From Cepaea nemoralis (taxonomy: Eukaryota; Mollusca; Gastropoda; Stylommatophora; Helicidae): a stretch of DNA of 64,000 nucleotides. The notes beneath the pieces are model-generated. The model was not told where the DNA came from. It searched no databases and saw nothing but the letters and a program-made list of their open reading frames with translations. The position numbers and the translations under genes were made by a program. Each line of letters starts with the position of its first letter. Position 1 is the stretch's first letter. Where the stretch lies: the NCBI GenBank assembly GCA_014155875.1, contig JACEFZ010028131.1, positions 92,001 to 156,000 of the forward strand, read 5' to 3'. Positions 32,881 to 44,204 of the stretch are shown piece by piece.

Positions 32881-33670
32881 CATAGCTGCTGTCTTTACTT
32901 TACACAAGGCAATTTTTGCCGTCATTATAATCAACATCAGTTTCAGCTTTTACATTGTTCACTCTTCTACGCATGAAATCTTTATAAAAATGACAAGTTA
33001 ATTACCGCTTCTGAAAGTCCCATTGACATTTTTCCACCTGGACAGCAGCAAAGCGACACCCTGTCCGTGCCATCAAACCTCCAGAAGATTCTGTCCGGCA
33101 GTGAAAGGGCACTCGAAATTCACGAAACTTCTGGGAGAAATTACCAGACCGCGATTAAACGCGAAGAGTCTGTATTAAGGAGTTAATTTAACCCAGTTCC
33201 GGGGAGACAATTGATCTATTTTTACAAGGGAGATAATAAAGGGGGATATCGGTTTATCAGAACGTCGTTAAGATTATGAAGTAATTTTAACAATCCTGAA
33301 TTTCCAGATGGACCCTATAATTTGACTCGTTGGTGTCATCTTTCGCCTTTCCCACATGGTCGAATCTCATGCTCTTTTATCCTGGCACGCTTCGGGGGAA
33401 AGTTTAATATTGTAATTTCACTTTTTAAAGTAAATTTTGTCGCAGAGATTGGCATCGTGAACAAAATGATCTTTGCGGTTTGTTTAAGCACCATGGGCAG
33501 TTCATTGGAAATTACAAAAGGACCACGAAGGGAGGCGGACGTTTCACTAGGGCGCCGAAACACTGAGATCCTGTTTATGTTGCTTTGCCACACACAGAGA
33601 TAATATGAACCAACTTTGATATTTCTATCTGTTGTGTCCCGATTGCAATAGAAAAATAAAATTATGGTAT
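32881..33670. other. Unassigned stretch
   Basis: Contains GGGGAGACAATTG and ATAATAAAGGGGGATATCGG (33206-33252), resembling 41128-41160. No gene seen. Confidence 0.4.
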
Positions 33671-33957
33671 TAGTGGAGATCAGCACGGCCGAATGAATAA
33701 GAATGTGTGTTCTTAAACAAACCGGTTTGCTGATGCCGAGGTAAGGGGTTCAACCCCTACACCAGACAGATGAACTAAAATGTTGAAGCAAATTACAAGT
33801 ACAGTTGTACCTCAGAAGTCGGAGTGGGTTCGCCGTGACTGGCGAGGGACACTGTTAATAGGGAAAGCTAATCCACACGCAAAATTCAGTCCAGCACTAC
33901 TAAAAGTTGTGTGTATGGACTACGTTTGAGTTCAAAGCGAGCGAGCGCAAAAAAATG
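33671..33957 (+). mobile_element. SINE B, full length
   Basis: Head ATCAGCACGGCCGAATGAAT, B box GGGTTCAACCCC, body TCAGAAGTCGGAGTGGGTTC, AGGGAAAGCTAATCCACACG, end AGCGAGCGAGCGCAAAAAAA. ATGGTA flanks both sides, a possible short TSD. Confidence 0.9.
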
Positions 33958-33964
33958 GTAGTAA

Positions 33965-34205
33965 TTATTAAATTTAGGGGAGGGGTGGGGAGGTGGCGTC
34001 CCATCGCACGAACTTGCTATGGATATGGTGAAGTGTTGGGCCCATCACATTTTTCAAGTCTGCGTGCAAGAAGGATAAGATAATAGGAATAGCCTTTCCC
34101 TCCTGTAGCAAGCGACGAGCCGGGAATTTAAACATCGTCCAACCGTACTCATGACCTTATCAACTCACCCTCCTAACCGTTCCGCCAATGCGCCGGTTTG
34201 GTTTT
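33965..34205 (-). mobile_element. tRNA-derived SINE, singleton
   Basis: On the - strand the head GGCGCATTGGCGGAACGGTT is A-box-like; a B-box region around GTTTAAATTCCC is degenerate. No second copy in the window. Confidence 0.5.
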
Positions 34206-34519
34206 AATTAGTCTTTCAACTAAGGGCAATCAGAGGCGTCGCTAGAAGAAGAGTGGGGCGGAGAGTGTGCGGAAAATAACTGGTGATAGCAACAGGGAGG
34301 GTGACATCAAATTTACTGTCTAGACAAAACCTGTGCAATGGTTCAGCAAACAAATGTATTATTTTGTAACTAAAATATCCATGTTATTATTAGATATGAC
34401 CGAGACATTTTCTTGAGTGTATTCGGCGTGTAGTAATGTACCCAAGTTAGTTTAAAACCAAAAATACCTCAGTAATAAGCTTACCTCATTAAGTGCGATG
34501 GAATGATTATATCGAATGA

Positions 34520-34640
34520 AGTGAATAAATGAATATACTGTATAGTGATATATAACTCTACAGTATGCACCTGACGAGATGCAGCGACATATGCCAGGCA
34601 ATAAATCGTGCAACATTTTGTTTGTGATTTCTGTGTTTAA
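34520..34640 (+). repeat. Dispersed repeat with AATAAA core
   Basis: CCTGACGAGATGCAGC, ATATGCCAGGCAATAAAT, CGTGCAACATTTTGTTTGTG. Related copies at 17965, 63255 (+) and 35995, 37960 (-). The conserved AATAAA hints at a retroelement or mRNA 3' end. Confidence 0.65.
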
Positions 34641-34727
34641 ATTCATTCAGGGAATACATTGTTTTGAATTATCTGTTCTTACTGTTTAGTTTCCCTTCTT
34701 CTGTTGATAGAGACTTCGGTGGAAATG

Positions 34728-34833
<106 letters not shown>

Positions 34834-34965
34834 GCTCGCTCTTTGCGTGTGTGTGTGTGTGTGTGTGCTGTTCCATACGTCGATCTTCTTAGTCATATTG
34901 TGGGTGTGTGTATGTGTGTGTGTATGTGTGTGAGTGTCAGTGTGTGAGTGTATGTGTGGTTTGTT

Positions 34966-35880
34966 TTTCCAACTCTGATATGTATGGGACTCTGTACACA
35001 TAACCGTGTTTATTAACTTTAATTCATTTTGTGTTTCCTGTTCTCTTTCATGTTGCCGCATCCTGCGTCAGTATGCGCCCCGAATGTTACTACAACCTGT
35101 GCCTGTTCCCGTGGCGGATGCGCTCACATCCCAAAAGGCCGAAAACTGCCCACCCCGGAGCCGGCCAACCGCCAAAGTGATCCATTGTTGTTTGGCCCTG
35201 CGCAAAAACAAATCTTCCCAGCGGGAGAGGGATAATAAGGGGGCGACTACCCCGCCCAGCAGGTGTGGTCACAATTGTTCCGGAGCAGTTACCTCGACCC
35301 CAAGAACTGAAAAGTCCTCGTCGTTAAGAGAAGCCCTGATGAGTTCTTCAAAAGATGGGGTCCTTCTGGAACAAATAACTCTCCATCCGGCTCTTCCCTC
35401 TCTATCGGAGACTCGTCAGAGCTCTAGCCATCTGTGTCTGTGTAACTAATTGTTCTTGACATTGTAAGTTATCAGCCCGATACAAATATTTGTGTAGGGA
35501 GCAGCCGGGGACATCTTGCCGCTGATCCAGCACATCGGTCCTCGGCAAATGGCCTCATTCTCTCATTTTGTTTCTCCAGATGTTTTGAGTGATTATTTCA
35601 ACCTGTTTCTAAAGTTAAACAAGTTTAGGACGGCCATTAGGGGAATAATAGACACGCTTTTGTCATCGTCTATTTTTGACACATTAATTGTAGACACAAG
35701 GCAAGGGAAGATAATTCTGATAATTTTCGTGGGAGTAACAAAAGAGGTGGCAACCAGCGGAAGACAACAATCCCCTCAAAGTAACCAGTATTTATAAATC
35801 AAGTTTGCATGTGATAGAGAAGCAATGCACCAGAGGCAGCCTCTGTAACATGTGACAAGACAGGTCGATAAACGGCAGAC
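34966..35880. other. Unassigned stretch with a 147-codon open frame
   Basis: The + frame at 35006-35449 is the longest non-repetitive open frame outside transposons, but has no recognisable domain, no clear splice context and competing frames. Chance or a host exon; undecided. Confidence 0.35.
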
Positions 35881-35994
35881 ATGTCCACAAACGTTTCGAC
35901 TACAGGTCTTTATCAAATAAAAACGCCAAACGAAACTGCCAGGACATAGAAATAGCATGCGACTAAACAAAAGTTAGTTTGAATAACTAAATAA

Positions 35995-36065
35995 ACATTG
36001 CCCGATTTATTGTAATATATTTCGCTGCATCTCGACAGATACATACCGCAGAAATCACACAAGAT
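35995..36065 (-). repeat. Dispersed repeat with AATAAA core, reversed
   Basis: Reverse reads TCGAGATGCAGCGAAATATA then CAATAAATCGGGCAAT. Confidence 0.6.
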
Positions 36066-36184
36066 AAATTAAAGCAATAGGATAAATCGATAAAAAGGAT
36101 TGACAGTTTTGAAAAGCCACTGCTATACACCGCAAGGTACTATATTGGCAGGAAATGACAGTGTTTTTTTTTTTAATTGACAGG

Positions 36185-36410
36185 GTCTACTTCATTGCAC
36201 CGGGTTTTATCCCATAAATCTCGATCTCTTTTCTCAGGGTGGGCTACGGAAAGCGTCGCACAAAGCACGAACTCATTAGCTCCAGCGATGATCCCCAGGA
36301 TTCACTGAGAAAAATTTCATTCCTGAACTGAACGTCATATCCAGGAATCGAACTCACAACATTCGGAGCGCGAAGCAAGCAATGTAACCATTTCACCTCG
36401 GAGACTTCTT
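36185..36410 (-). mobile_element. SINE A, near full length
   Basis: Reverse head GTCTCCGAGGTGAAATGG, B box AGTTCGATTCC, end GGGATAAAACCCGGTGCAAT. Confidence 0.85.
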
Positions 36411-36474
36411 GATTAGGAAATAACTGAAATACTAACAAATAAATACTGTACAATAATAAACACGTGAAACAGTG

Positions 36475-36690
36475 CACGAACTAGGGTAAGTATTGACGTG
36501 AAACAGTGCACGAACTAGGATAAGTATTGGCGTGAAACTGTTTGTAGAAAGTTGAAATATCTGAATGTCTAAAGTTATGTGTGTTGTGGCAACCAAGTTT
36601 AAGAGCAATACTGTCGATGTGATAGATAAAGGGCAATGCTGTCGATGTGATAGATAAAGGGCAATAATGTCGATGTGATAGATACCAACT
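36475..36690. repeat. Two short tandem repeats
   Basis: A two-copy GTGAAACAGTGCACGAACTA block (36461-36535), then three copies of a 28-bp unit GGGCAATGCTGTCGATGTGA (36600-36685). Confidence 0.85.
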
Positions 36691-36769
36691 TATAAAGAGA
36701 ACCTGTTATTCGTTGCAGAAATAATAAGGGAACAGTGAGGTCGTCCTTGACGACACCAGCTCAGGCAAG

Positions 36770-37405
36770 ATCTAGTTACTCGTAGCAGACGTAATTCAAG
36801 AGCTGGTTACTCGTAGCAGACGTAATACAAGGGCTGGTTACTCGTAGCAGACGTAATACAAGAGCTGGTTACTCGTAGCAGACGTAATACAAGGGCTGGT
36901 TACTCGTAGCATACGTAATACAAGAGCTAGTTACTCGTAGCAAACGTAATACAAGAGCTGGTTACTCGTAGCAGTCGTATTACAAGAGCTGGTTACTCGT
37001 AGCAGACGTGTTACAAGAGTTAGTTACTCGTAGCAGACGTAATACAAGAGCTGGTTACTCATAGCAGACGTAATACAAGAGCTGGTTACTCGTAGCAGAC
37101 TTATTACAAGAGCTGGTTACTCGTAGCAGACGTAATACAAGGGCTGGTTACTCGTAGCAGACTTATTACAAGAGCTGGTTACTCGTAGCAGACGTAATAC
37201 AAGAGCTGGTTACTTGTAGCAGTCGTATTACAAGAGTTGGTTACTCGTAGCAGACGTAATACAAGAGCTGGTTACTCGTAGCAGACGTAATACAAGAGCT
37301 GGTTACTCGTAGCAGACGTAATACAAGAGCTGGTTACTCGTAGCAGACGTATTACAAGAGCTGGTTACTCATAGCAGACGTAATACAAGAGCTAGTTACT
37401 CGAAG
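36770..37405. repeat. 31-bp minisatellite, about 20 copies
   Basis: Unit GAGCTGGTTACTCGTAGCAG plus ACGTAATACAA, with GGGCTGG, TTATTAC and TGTTAC variants. Confidence 0.96.
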
Positions 37406-38213
37406 CATGCATGCTACAACTGCAGTACATTCGTCCTGAAAGACACCAAATCATCAAGCGAACTATTTACTCGTTCCTGAAGCAGTGAAAAGGCAATTAC
37501 GTCGCTCTAAAAGACACCAAGACTCAAGTTTGTGTTTAGGATTATCATCAATAGATTTTATTAAGAACGCTAAGGACGGAGATCTATCGAGTGACATAAA
37601 CGCCTACGTTAACTGACAGGGCACATTATGACGATGATGAGTGACCATTTTAAAACGTGTAACAGATTTGGTTCTTAGAGAAATGTCCCGGTTTTTTCAG
37701 GTGCAAGATTTGGCAGCCCTAATCTTTCTAGTCTCCATGATGTTTCTCAATGCCTCTCTTCTCGTTTCATGACCAAAGAACAGTGTTTGTCTCCTTCTGT
37801 TAAAATATCTTATTTAGTTCAATATTTTAACATGTTATTTACGTACATTATGTTTCATTATATTATTTGAGAAACCTTTAATATTATAACACGAAACCGT
37901 ATAAGCACTCTAAGTATACTGGCCTTTTTATTCGCGTAGTGAATTTGAATAACCATAGATTGATTGCACGATTTATTTCCTGGCATATTTCTCTGCATCC
38001 CGTGGGTACTTACTGTAGAAATCCCACAACATAAACTAAAACAATAAGATAAATCCTTCAAGCTGAAATATGTAACACATATATTCACACAGTAATTTTT
38101 ATTTTCTAGCACGGTAATTTTAAACTGATTCCCTTGTCTTCTTAAATGCACAACGTTGGCTTTTGTAAATGAAACTTGTGACATTGTTGATTCAATCGCT
38201 ATTTGCAGGTAAT
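37406..38213. other. Unassigned stretch with one dispersed-repeat core
   Basis: The AATAAA-core repeat lies reversed at 37960-38035 (GATTTATTTCCTGGCATATT). The rest is unassigned. Confidence 0.45.
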
Positions 38214-38223
38214 AACAGTCTAC

Positions 38224-38774
38224 AATGAAAGAAATTAAAGGATGACTATCACCCTCTTCAAAGACTAAAACAACTGAATAAATTATGGAGTGGGACAGAT
38301 AGAAGTACAAAATTTAGATTTTTAAGAGCATGCATTTTTCCCATTGCAATATATGCCTGTGAGACCTGGACACTTACTAAACAAGTTGAACAACGCATAA
38401 ATGCCTTTGACTATAAATGTTATAGGCGAGTCCTACGAATATCTTGGGTAAAGAAAAGAACAAATGCATCCATTCTTCAAGAGCTGAATATTGAAGAAGG
38501 TTGGATATTAAAGACGATAAAAACAAAGCAAATTGAAATATTTTGGTCACTTGAAACGCCACGACAGTTTGGAGAGAACAATAATGGAGGGGTATATGCC
38601 TGTGAAGAGAGAAAGAGGAAGGCCAAAGAGAAGATGGGTGTAGGTTGTGGCGGATGAACTCCTGATGATCGGACGCGGGACATCTTGCTTGTGATCGAGA
38701 AGTTTTCCAAGAGGTTGTTAATGGGTGCGAGGTTCTGCAAAGGACATACTACTGAATGAATGAATGAATGAATG
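38224..38774 (+). mobile_element. 5'-truncated LINE with (TGAA)n tail and 10-bp TSD
   Basis: AACAGTCTAC flanks both ends (38214-38223 and 38775-38784). The coding remnant reads FRFLRACIFPIAIYACETWT, then KCYRRVLRISWVKKRTNASI and GARFCKGH, with two or more frame breaks. The same family is at 62572-63249. C-terminal reverse-transcriptase region only. Confidence 0.9.
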
Positions 38775-39000
38775 AACAGTCTACGGGAAATAACTTGTAA
38801 TTTACAATTCGTGCAGTAAAATACCGCTGTAGTCTTTCCTTTAGTGTCGATATAAAACTTGAAATGCAGAAGCGAACACTGCCTTATGTGTTTGTTTTGT
38901 TAATTAATTCATGTGCTTGTTATATCTCGTTGATCTGAAGTGACTATATGTTTTCATTACAACTATTTTAAAGTACTGTATATATTTTAAGATTTGTTTA

Positions 39001-39232
39001 TTGCTCTGAGGCGAAGGATTTACGAACGTAATTCGTAATATGTCATACCGCGTTTGAAACATTGCTGCGGGCGGTTTGGCGGAAAACTTCCTATCATTGA
39101 TTTTCATACAACGGTGTAGGTGCGGTCGTTCAGAAAGCAATGTCAATCTACTGAATGTAAACTTGCCAAGAAATCACAAACAGCCAAAACATGCAGGTTT
39201 TGACTGTAAAGGATATGCAATTAACTGTTTTT
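39001..39232 (+). mobile_element. SINE C, near full length
   Basis: TGCGGTCGTTCAGAAAGCAA, CTACTGAATGTAAACTTGCC, TGTAAAGGATATGCAA. The head is degenerate. Confidence 0.82.
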
Positions 39233-39439
39233 CTAAATTGCTCCAAACAATTCTGTTAGACATAACTATCGCGACTTTGTGATAATTTACAGCTTTTAGA
39301 CCCACAAAAGTCCTGATTATGAGCATCCGTCGTCAGGAACATCTTCGTTACTCATGAGTGCATAAATTTATTCATGGATGCATATTCAACACTGACGCAA
39401 ATAGCTGAAGATAAACATGAACGAATGAGACACGAACGA

Positions 39440-39515
39440 TACATTTGAAAACCATCGAACGACTGACAGCAAGGGGAGGTGATGATGATGGTGATGATGA
39501 TGGTGATGATGATGG

Positions 39516-39575
<60 letters not shown>
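39440..39575. repeat. (GATGAT/GGTGAT)n microsatellite, possible LINE tail
   Basis: The bases just before (CGACTGACAGCAAGGGGAGG) resemble the end of the GAT-tailed LINE at 19110-19141, so this may be an almost completely truncated copy. Confidence 0.7.
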
Positions 39576-39577
<2 letters not shown>

Positions 39578-39709
39578 GGTTAAAAATAAGGTGTTCATTA
39601 GGAGAGTCTACCCTATCCTAAGAAAATAAAAATCATGGTCAATTCTAAGAAGAAAGAAATACCACAATATAGCATCTAAGTATATGGGTAAATTCTTAAA
39701 CAGGGCAAT

Positions 39710-40120
39710 CTGTTAACTATGTTTGGAACAGTCGTAACATGTGCTGGAAGATGCCTTGCAGAAATTAGAGCTGGAACCGCCATGGTAAGGGCTTCCTGTT
39801 GTAATGTGGACAACGAGGGCACCAATACAATAATGTCAGCTGCGGTGAGAAAAAAAAGATTGTTAAAATGCGATCAATGAGGAGAAATAGACCTAAACAT
39901 TTAGTGGCAACTGGAAAATTAATGGGGAAAGAATATGAGGAAGACAAAGAGGTAGATACCTGGATGGTTTGGCCATATGGTAAAGTCGAGAGAATAACAC
40001 AAACATTGTGCAAGATGGTTATCGCGTGAGATGTGGAACCATGACAGCCCACTCTTATCCGCAGAGCACAAGATGCCCACTCTTATCCGCAGAGCACAAG
40101 ATGAATGAACGATGTAACCT
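39710..40120 (+). pseudogene. LINE C-terminal remnant
   Basis: Pieces read LVATGKLMGKE, a WMVWPYGKVERITQTL block and WQPTLIRRAQDE across frames. Same family order as 53990-54200 and 4840-5500. A 25-bp unit (GCCCACTCTTATCCGCAGAG) is tandemly doubled near 40048-40100. Confidence 0.55.
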
Positions 40121-40245
40121 CTGACTTCGTTGTGAATACATGGAAAGAACACAGACTTCGAAATACGCTTCTTGACATCTCTATACAGTGTTGTCCTCAA
40201 ATGGAGCGGGCAGGCCAAAATACTTCTCTCTGTTTAACTCTCTGT

Positions 40246-40628
40246 TCAACTATTTTCTTTTGGACACTCTTGCAACAAATGTTCAGCTGTCATTGTGCCA
40301 GCCTCACATTCATCAGTATTTCCTGCTTTTAGTTTATTAAACACGTGGTTTTTATGTCTGATCTGTCTTGTGTGGAGTCTGAAGATTGTTATTTGTTCTT
40401 TTCTGTTGAGTTGACAATATGGAATATGCATCATCTTTCTGTGGTCGGGATGCCTTGATTTAAAATCGATTCTATAATTGCTTCTTATAAATCTCATGGC
40501 CTCGTCAAAGCTTATGTCTTTATTAGGCTGAGATAAATCTTCCCCCTTCCTGTACCAACCTGTTGGCTTCTTCATTTCCAGGAATCCATTGTAGTGCAAC
40601 TCTTTTGGGTTTCTGGCATAGTTCATGT

Positions 40629-40640
<12 letters not shown>
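40246..40640 (-). pseudogene. LINE C-terminal domain fragment (zinc-binding tail type)
   Basis: The open frame reads HPDHRKMMHIPYCQLNRKEQ, ITIFRLHTRQIRHKNHVF, then TMTAEHLLQECP. This is the end of an RNase H-bearing LINE ORF2 of the same type as 53600-53860 and 59389-59823. It joins the GAT tail of the next element at its 5' side. Confidence 0.75.
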
Positions 40641-40659
<19 letters not shown>

Positions 40660-40870
40660 TTCCACTTCTGCCGTCAAGCGTCGTGGGGAGGAATAATTTG
40701 CGTTCCAACGCCAGGTGGACGGCACTGGATAGTGTCATTCCGTGTGGTTGTACAATGTCTCTGATGTCGTCAATCCATTTTCTTCTTAGACGTCCTCGTG
40801 GTCTCGTCGCAGATGATCTTTGATGTAAGGCCAGTGATGATAGTTGCTGATGATGCATGTTCATGTAAGG
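40627..40870 (-). pseudogene. LINE C-terminal fragment with (GAT)n tail
   Basis: Open frame MNMHHQQLSSLALHQRSS, then RRKWIDDIRDIVQPHGMTL, LPTTLDGRSGR stop, then GATGAT. It is uninterrupted where the 18720-19141 copy has its insertion, so it serves as the empty-site reference. Confidence 0.85.
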
Positions 40871-40941
40871 TGTCTAATTTTGTCACTTGTGATCGTTTTC
40901 TGGTAGAGCTTACCGATTATACTTTTCTTTTCTTGTGTGTC

Positions 40942-42192
<1,251 letters not shown>

Positions 42193-43325
42193 CTATTCGC
42201 AATGGAATTGCGAATAGAGAAAAATTATATTCGCAATCGAATTGCGGGAAGTAACAAACATGTCACATTAAGAAGTCTGAGAAGGTGGTTAATTTAAATA
42301 GGAATGTTCACTGTTGCGAGTTTAATTCTGCCGAATTCTCCGTATTTTTTAATGAATCACTCTTCTTCTTTCTTCTGTCCGTTCTTTTGGCATCCCATTT
42401 TATTTTTACATTACGTTAGTCCTGTTTAAATATCAAGAATAATTTTTCAGAACAGGTATCCCCAATACAAATAACGATCCCTACAAATAATTCTGTCCCC
42501 AGGTGAGTTCAAGAATTGTTAACTTTTGTTTCTGTACACTTACAGTTACCAGGCATCCATGTTTGTTTATGTTACCGTCCTACTATTTATGTCCTGATAA
42601 TATCACAGCAGTAATGATTCTCTTAATTTGACACTTTCTATGGCCTCCAGTAATATGCTTCTCCTCAGAGAGACATGATTAAGCAATTCAAACACCAGGC
42701 TTTCGACTGACTGGCCTCATGAATTAATAAATAAACAAGGATAAGGAATTGTTTCGCATATAGTGCAGGAAAACCTGGTATATATGAAGAAGGTGGAAAA
42801 GAGAGAGGAGAGAGATAGATAATGAAGATAGTGTGAGAGACAGAGAAATGAGACAGATGTATTGAAAGACATTAAAGAGTGGTAAAGACAAGAAAGAGAG
42901 AGGTGGGAGATCGAGACTTAAAGCGAGAGAGAGAGAGAAGAAGAACTCGTTAACGGTGTTCGGATGGCTAAGCGCCTTTCCCAAGACAACAAAAGTAGAG
43001 GACAGATAAGAACAGAAAGACAAGTGCGCAGGAAACAACACCTCATACACAAAATGCATAGAAAACATATGCTTAAAGCGAAATCATCAGACTAGCATTG
43101 GTGTCACCTAATTCCTGAAAATGAAAAAAAAAATGTTGCCTCCCCGGCGGGGAATCGATCCTCGAGCTCCCGTGTACCAGGCAGAGACACTAACCACTAT
43201 GCTACTGAGGACACGTTAATAGATCAACAAAATATTGTAATATGGACACACGCATAGAAATAATCACGTGACCTACTTGCATTGCGAATATAATTTTTTT
43301 CTATTCGCAATGGAATTGCGAATAG
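42193..43325. mobile_element. Candidate DNA transposon, 45-bp TIRs with palindromes
   Basis: The left end 42193-42237 and right end 43281-43325 are inverted copies. Each contains CTATTCGCAA, a 5-base loop, TTGCGAATAG, followed by an A/T stretch and ATATTCGCAAT. No transposase frame inside. No clear target duplication, so family is unknown. Confidence 0.78.
43138..43217 (-). mobile_element. tRNA-like sequence (SINE head or tRNA pseudogene)
   Basis: On the - strand TCCTCAGTAGCATAGTGGTT (A box) and GAGGATCGATTCCCCG (T arm) with tRNA spacing. The anticodon stem pairs poorly and the acceptor stem only partly. It lies inside the TIR element. Confidence 0.55.
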
Positions 43326-43598
43326 TCACTCCGTTTTTCAAACATTGTGACAACTGAATTGTATAGAGAGCTGACAAAATGAAATCCAACAGTCCTGCAT
43401 TCAAGTTTGTATATCAGTCGTAAGCAGAGATATAATTGTTTGTGTGAATTAACTGTGCCTTTTGGTTGTATAACTGATGAATTCAGGGAGTCAGTGCAGC
43501 TTCCAGTTAGCCTATTTGTACCAAAAGTCACACACTCAGTATTGCATTCTTATTTGGCACATTCCACCATGTGAGATTTACCTGCGAAATGAAATGAA

Positions 43599-43727
<129 letters not shown>

Positions 43728-43965
43728 CGCCTGCTCCGTGGCTAAAGGCTTGCGAACGTGGTTTGTGAGCTGGGTACCAGGCGTTCGAAGCTCAGCTGCG
43801 ACCGATTTGTGCAGCAGACCGTGTCGCGCTGTATTATAACATGCTTGCATGCCGGTCGTTCAGAAACGACTGAACTACTGAACGTAACACTTGCCTAGTA
43901 CATCAACAGCAGCTGAAAAATGCTGGTGTTGACTGCAACGTCCCGTAAGGGATATGCAAAAAATT
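43728..43965 (+). mobile_element. SINE C, near full length
   Basis: Head CTGCTCCGTGGCTAAAGG, B box GCGTTCGAAGCTC, body GCCGGTCGTTCAGAAACGAC, end AACGTCCCGTAAGGGATATG. About 160 bases upstream of LAMTOR4 coding exon 1. Confidence 0.88.
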
Positions 43966-44126
43966 TGGCACAGGAAGGGAGCATTATGGGGCGACCCTTT
44001 GCTGTGAAGTTGGGACCGCGACTAAATAACTAACTCTCTGCGTGTATAGACTGGTGAGAGAGGGAAAGAAAGCATTTGCATTTAAAATTGTGATTTTTGT
44101 TTGTTTTTAGTTCCAAGTTGTAGACA

Positions 44127-44204
44127 ATGGCAGCTCATGGTATCGACAGAATCCCAGATTCACTGGGTTTTTTGGTCCTAACGGAAGATGGTGCTGTTAT
44201 CAGT
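44127..44204 (+). CDS. LAMTOR4: LAMTOR4 coding exon 1
   Basis: 26 codons, MAAHGIDRIPDSL onwards, ending at Ser before GTAAGT. ATG context ACAATGG. The upstream T-rich tract plus AG at 44109-44110 suggests this exon begins at 44111. Confidence 0.93.

Noticed and set aside
35006..35449. 147-codon host gene
   Set aside because: No domain, no convincing splice sites, and antisense and overlapping frames are also open.
36770..37405. CRISPR-like array
   Set aside because: Contiguous 31-bp units without spacers, in an animal genome. The same applies to the other minisatellites.
43138..43217. Functional tRNA gene
   Set aside because: A and B boxes are present, but acceptor and anticodon stems do not pair properly; more likely a SINE head or pseudogene.
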